From CAZRWH01 sp964603905 (GTDB lineage: Bacteria; Patescibacteriota; Gracilibacteria; UBA1369; UBA12470), in contig CAZRWH010000027.1 in assembly GCA_964603905.1 (NCBI GenBank), positions 1-17,157 of the forward strand: a stretch of 17,157 nt of DNA. The letters are read 5' to 3'. This document shows positions 13,866-17,157 of this stretch, piece by piece. How positions within the stretch are numbered: the first letter of the stretch is position 1; the number at the start of each line of letters is the position of its first letter. Position numbers and translations under genes: made by a program. The notes under the pieces were generated by a model that did no database searches, had not been told where the DNA came from, and saw only the letters and a list, made by a program, of their open reading frames with translations.

Positions 13866-13954
13866 GTGCACTTTTCAGCTGGAAGACGTGATGTCTTAAT
13901 TACAACCATGTGGTTGTGAGCTGGAAAGTGTGCGAAAGCACACTTTTATTTTTG
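13866..13954 (+). ncRNA. Attenuator-like structured leader (or small RNA) upstream of 23S
   Basis: Two mutually exclusive folds are visible. In fold A, 13866-13880 pairs with 13919-13933 (15 consecutive pairs, 3 G-U), enclosing two hairpins: AAGAC/GTCTT (13883-13897) and ACAACC-ATGT-GGTTGT (13902-13917). Together they make a three-way junction. In fold B, AAAGTGTGC (13925-13933) pairs perfectly with GCACACTTT (13938-13946) around a GAAA tetraloop and is followed by TATTTTTG, a terminator. The two folds share 13925-13933. It begins about 36 nt after the predicted start of the consensus promoter. It could attenuate 23S transcription, or the region from 13830 to 13954 could be a free RNA of about 125 nt. 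I do not recognise a known RNA family. Confidence 0.65.
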
Positions 13955-14073
13955 TTCATTGATAACTAGGCAAGGCAAACTGCAATTATAATTAAGTTTA
14001 TAATTAAATATATATAAGCAGTCTGATGGTTTCTGTAAATCATCAGGCAAAATGTATGGAAGTTAATGTACTC

Positions 14074-17052
<2,979 letters not shown>

Positions 17053-17070
17053 AACTTCCTTTGTCTTATT

Positions 17071-17108
17071 GTCAGTGATGAGAGGTCTTTAGGCCTTTCG
17101 TCACTGAC
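17071..17108 (+). other. Long hairpin after 23S
   Basis: A 17-bp stem with three G-U pairs (GTCAGTGATGAGAGGTC, 17071-17087, with 17092-17108) and loop TTTA. No T-run follows, so it may be an RNA-processing site or a weak terminator. The remaining 49 bases to the window end show no 5S rRNA signature. Confidence 0.6.
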
Positions 17109-17157
17109 TAAGACGTCAACTATTTTGCCTGATTATTTGCAGAAATATTGTTCTTTT

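Noticed and set aside
13830..13954. 5S rRNA upstream of 23S (about 125 nt, own promoter)
   Set aside because: The fold and sequence lack 5S features; the end is an ordinary GAAA-loop terminator.

Overview
The window looks like the genome of an ultra-small Candidate Phyla Radiation (Patescibacteria) bacterium. The 16S gene carries CPR-like departures from the bacterial consensus: AATAGACGG where AATTGACGG is usual, GTACTCACCGCCC where GTACACACCGCCC is usual, and an altered region after the CGTCAGCTCGTG block. Protein genes are A/T-rich and lack Shine-Dalgarno sequences. All long reading frames are intact in the standard bacterial code and two of them end in TGA, so a code that reads TGA as glycine (Gracilibacteria, Absconditabacteria) is not supported. 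A Peregrinibacteria-like or related lineage is plausible, but only a tree of the 16S/23S could place it.

Left half (1-11,000), protein-coding. On the minus strand lie a lipoprotein, a large membrane-anchored S-layer-homology (SLH) protein and a PrsW-type intramembrane protease, forming a cell-surface block. A short plus-strand block holds a RimK-type ATP-grasp ligase and a LigB/Memo-superfamily protein. The minus strand then carries three tandem small proteins that share sequence pieces, ClpP, a cytosine-deaminase-like amidohydrolase, an unknown helical protein and argininosuccinate lyase (ArgH). Gene borders carry short low-complexity repeats of a few families, strong hairpin terminators, and extended -10 promoters (TGnTAWAAT type) that give short G-poor leaders.

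Right half (11,060-17,157), stable RNA. A consensus promoter and a boxA-like site precede the 16S gene, which is enclosed by a 32-33 nt pre-16S processing stem. A candidate terminator follows, then tRNA-Ile(GAT) and tRNA-Ala(TGC), then a strong hairpin terminator. A small gene for a two-helix membrane protein sits next, and the 23S gene follows with its own perfect TTGACA-17-TATAAT promoter. The usual single rRNA operon therefore appears split into at least two, perhaps three or four, transcription units.

The most unusual element is the 23S leader. It can fold either into a 15-bp stem closing a three-way junction or into a competing 9-bp terminator hairpin with a U-tract. That is the geometry of a transcription attenuator, or alternatively of an independent RNA of about 125 nt. 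Other points of interest are a 27-nt repeat in the loops of two successive terminator-like hairpins, the three-gene small-protein cassette beside ClpP, and an amidohydrolase with Gln where cytosine deaminase has its catalytic Glu. No 5S gene, CRISPR array, transposase or integrase was seen.
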